DNA of 21,239 bases, taken from NCBI GenBank assembly GCA_005885115.1, contig VAXX01000455.1, positions 1 through 21,239 of the forward strand. The letters run 5' to 3'. The translations under genes and the position numbers were made by a program. Under the pieces are notes generated by a model. The model was not told where the DNA came from. It ran no database searches and saw only the letters and a program-made list of their open reading frames with translations. This DNA is from Actinomycetota bacterium. GTDB lineage: Bacteria; Actinomycetota; Actinomycetes; Mycobacteriales; Micromonosporaceae. This document shows, one piece after another, positions 21,094 through 21,239 of the stretch; the first letter of the stretch is position 1; the number at the start of each line of letters is the position of its first letter.

Positions 21094-21239
21094 ATGAGAC
21101 CGATCCGCCGGATGCTGGCACCGCTCGCCGTCGTGGCGATGCTGCTGGCGGCTCCCGCGCCGGCTCACGCGGATCCGTCGCCGAGCAACCCCGATGGCGC
21201 CCACCCCTCCGGCTCGCTCCAGGGCCAGCCCACCGCCGC
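21094..21239 (+). CDS. Secreted protein, N-terminal part (3' end outside window)
   Basis: Only the first ~48 codons are in the window. They give a classic Sec signal peptide: basic start (MRPIRR), hydrophobic core (MLAPLAVVAMLLAAPAP) and cleavage after AHA. A Pro/Ser/Gly-rich stretch follows (DPSPSNPDGAHPSGSLQGQPT), typical of the linker after the signal in exported actinobacterial proteins. AAGGA lies about 14 bases before the ATG, rather far; an in-frame ATG at 21112 would be an alternative but lacks the basic N-region. The function cannot be given from this part. Confidence 0.75.
   Translation, partial: MRPIRRMLAPLAVVAMLLAAPAPAHADPSPSNPDGAHPSGSLQGQPTA

Overview
The window is very GC-rich, with G or C at almost every third codon position, many GTG starts (and one TTG) and TANNNT-type -10 boxes. 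Together with the gene content (fasR-fab-accD6 cluster, DUF3145, helD, ESX-type small secreted proteins) this points to an actinomycete chromosome, most likely Micromonosporaceae. The family is an inference from style and gene order; the actinobacterial call is firm. I saw no rRNA, tRNA, CRISPR array, transposase or integrase.

Layout. 1-3629: the tail of an ABC-2 permease, a convergent YjbQ-family enzyme, then aceE (pyruvate dehydrogenase E1) running rightwards. 3633-4097: a small unknown protein. 4094-6572, leftward: a compact cassette of YbaB-like protein, WXG100-like protein, CpnT-N-like membrane protein, a candidate nuclease toxin with a TKDA-repeat linker, and a frameshifted pentapeptide-repeat protein that could be its immunity gene. 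6614-7846, leftward: a lipoprotein L,D-transpeptidase. 7938-9344: gltX with a leaderless-type promoter. 9484-10064: a frameshifted secreted, membrane-anchored protein. 10106-16267: the FAS-II locus fasR-fabD-fabH-acpP-fabF-accD6. 16308-16799: DUF3145 (leftward). 17011-20179: a small conserved protein with a strong terminator, a DedA-family membrane protein and helD. 20187-20540: a STAS anti-sigma antagonist (leftward). 20541-21093 has no convincing gene but carries repeats, a candidate promoter and a strong hairpin. The start of a secreted protein closes the window.

How the genes relate. AceE makes acetyl-CoA; AccD6 and FabD supply malonyl-CoA and malonyl-ACP; FabH starts and FabF extends the chains on AcpP; FasR is the expected activator. 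In Mycobacterium tuberculosis aceE, fasR and fabD are adjacent (Rv2241-Rv2242-Rv2243). Here about 6.5 kb, including the ESX cassette, lies between aceE and fasR.

Most striking points. (1) FabH lacks about 43 residues and AccD6 about 30, both as clean in-frame internal gaps through conserved parts of the fold, while neighbouring genes are full length. With two frameshifts elsewhere this is either real decay or a sequence/assembly problem. (2) The ESX-type cassette looks like a split polymorphic toxin with possible immunity. (3) FabD carries a C-terminal lipoyl-like domain whose modifiable lysine is replaced by glutamine.
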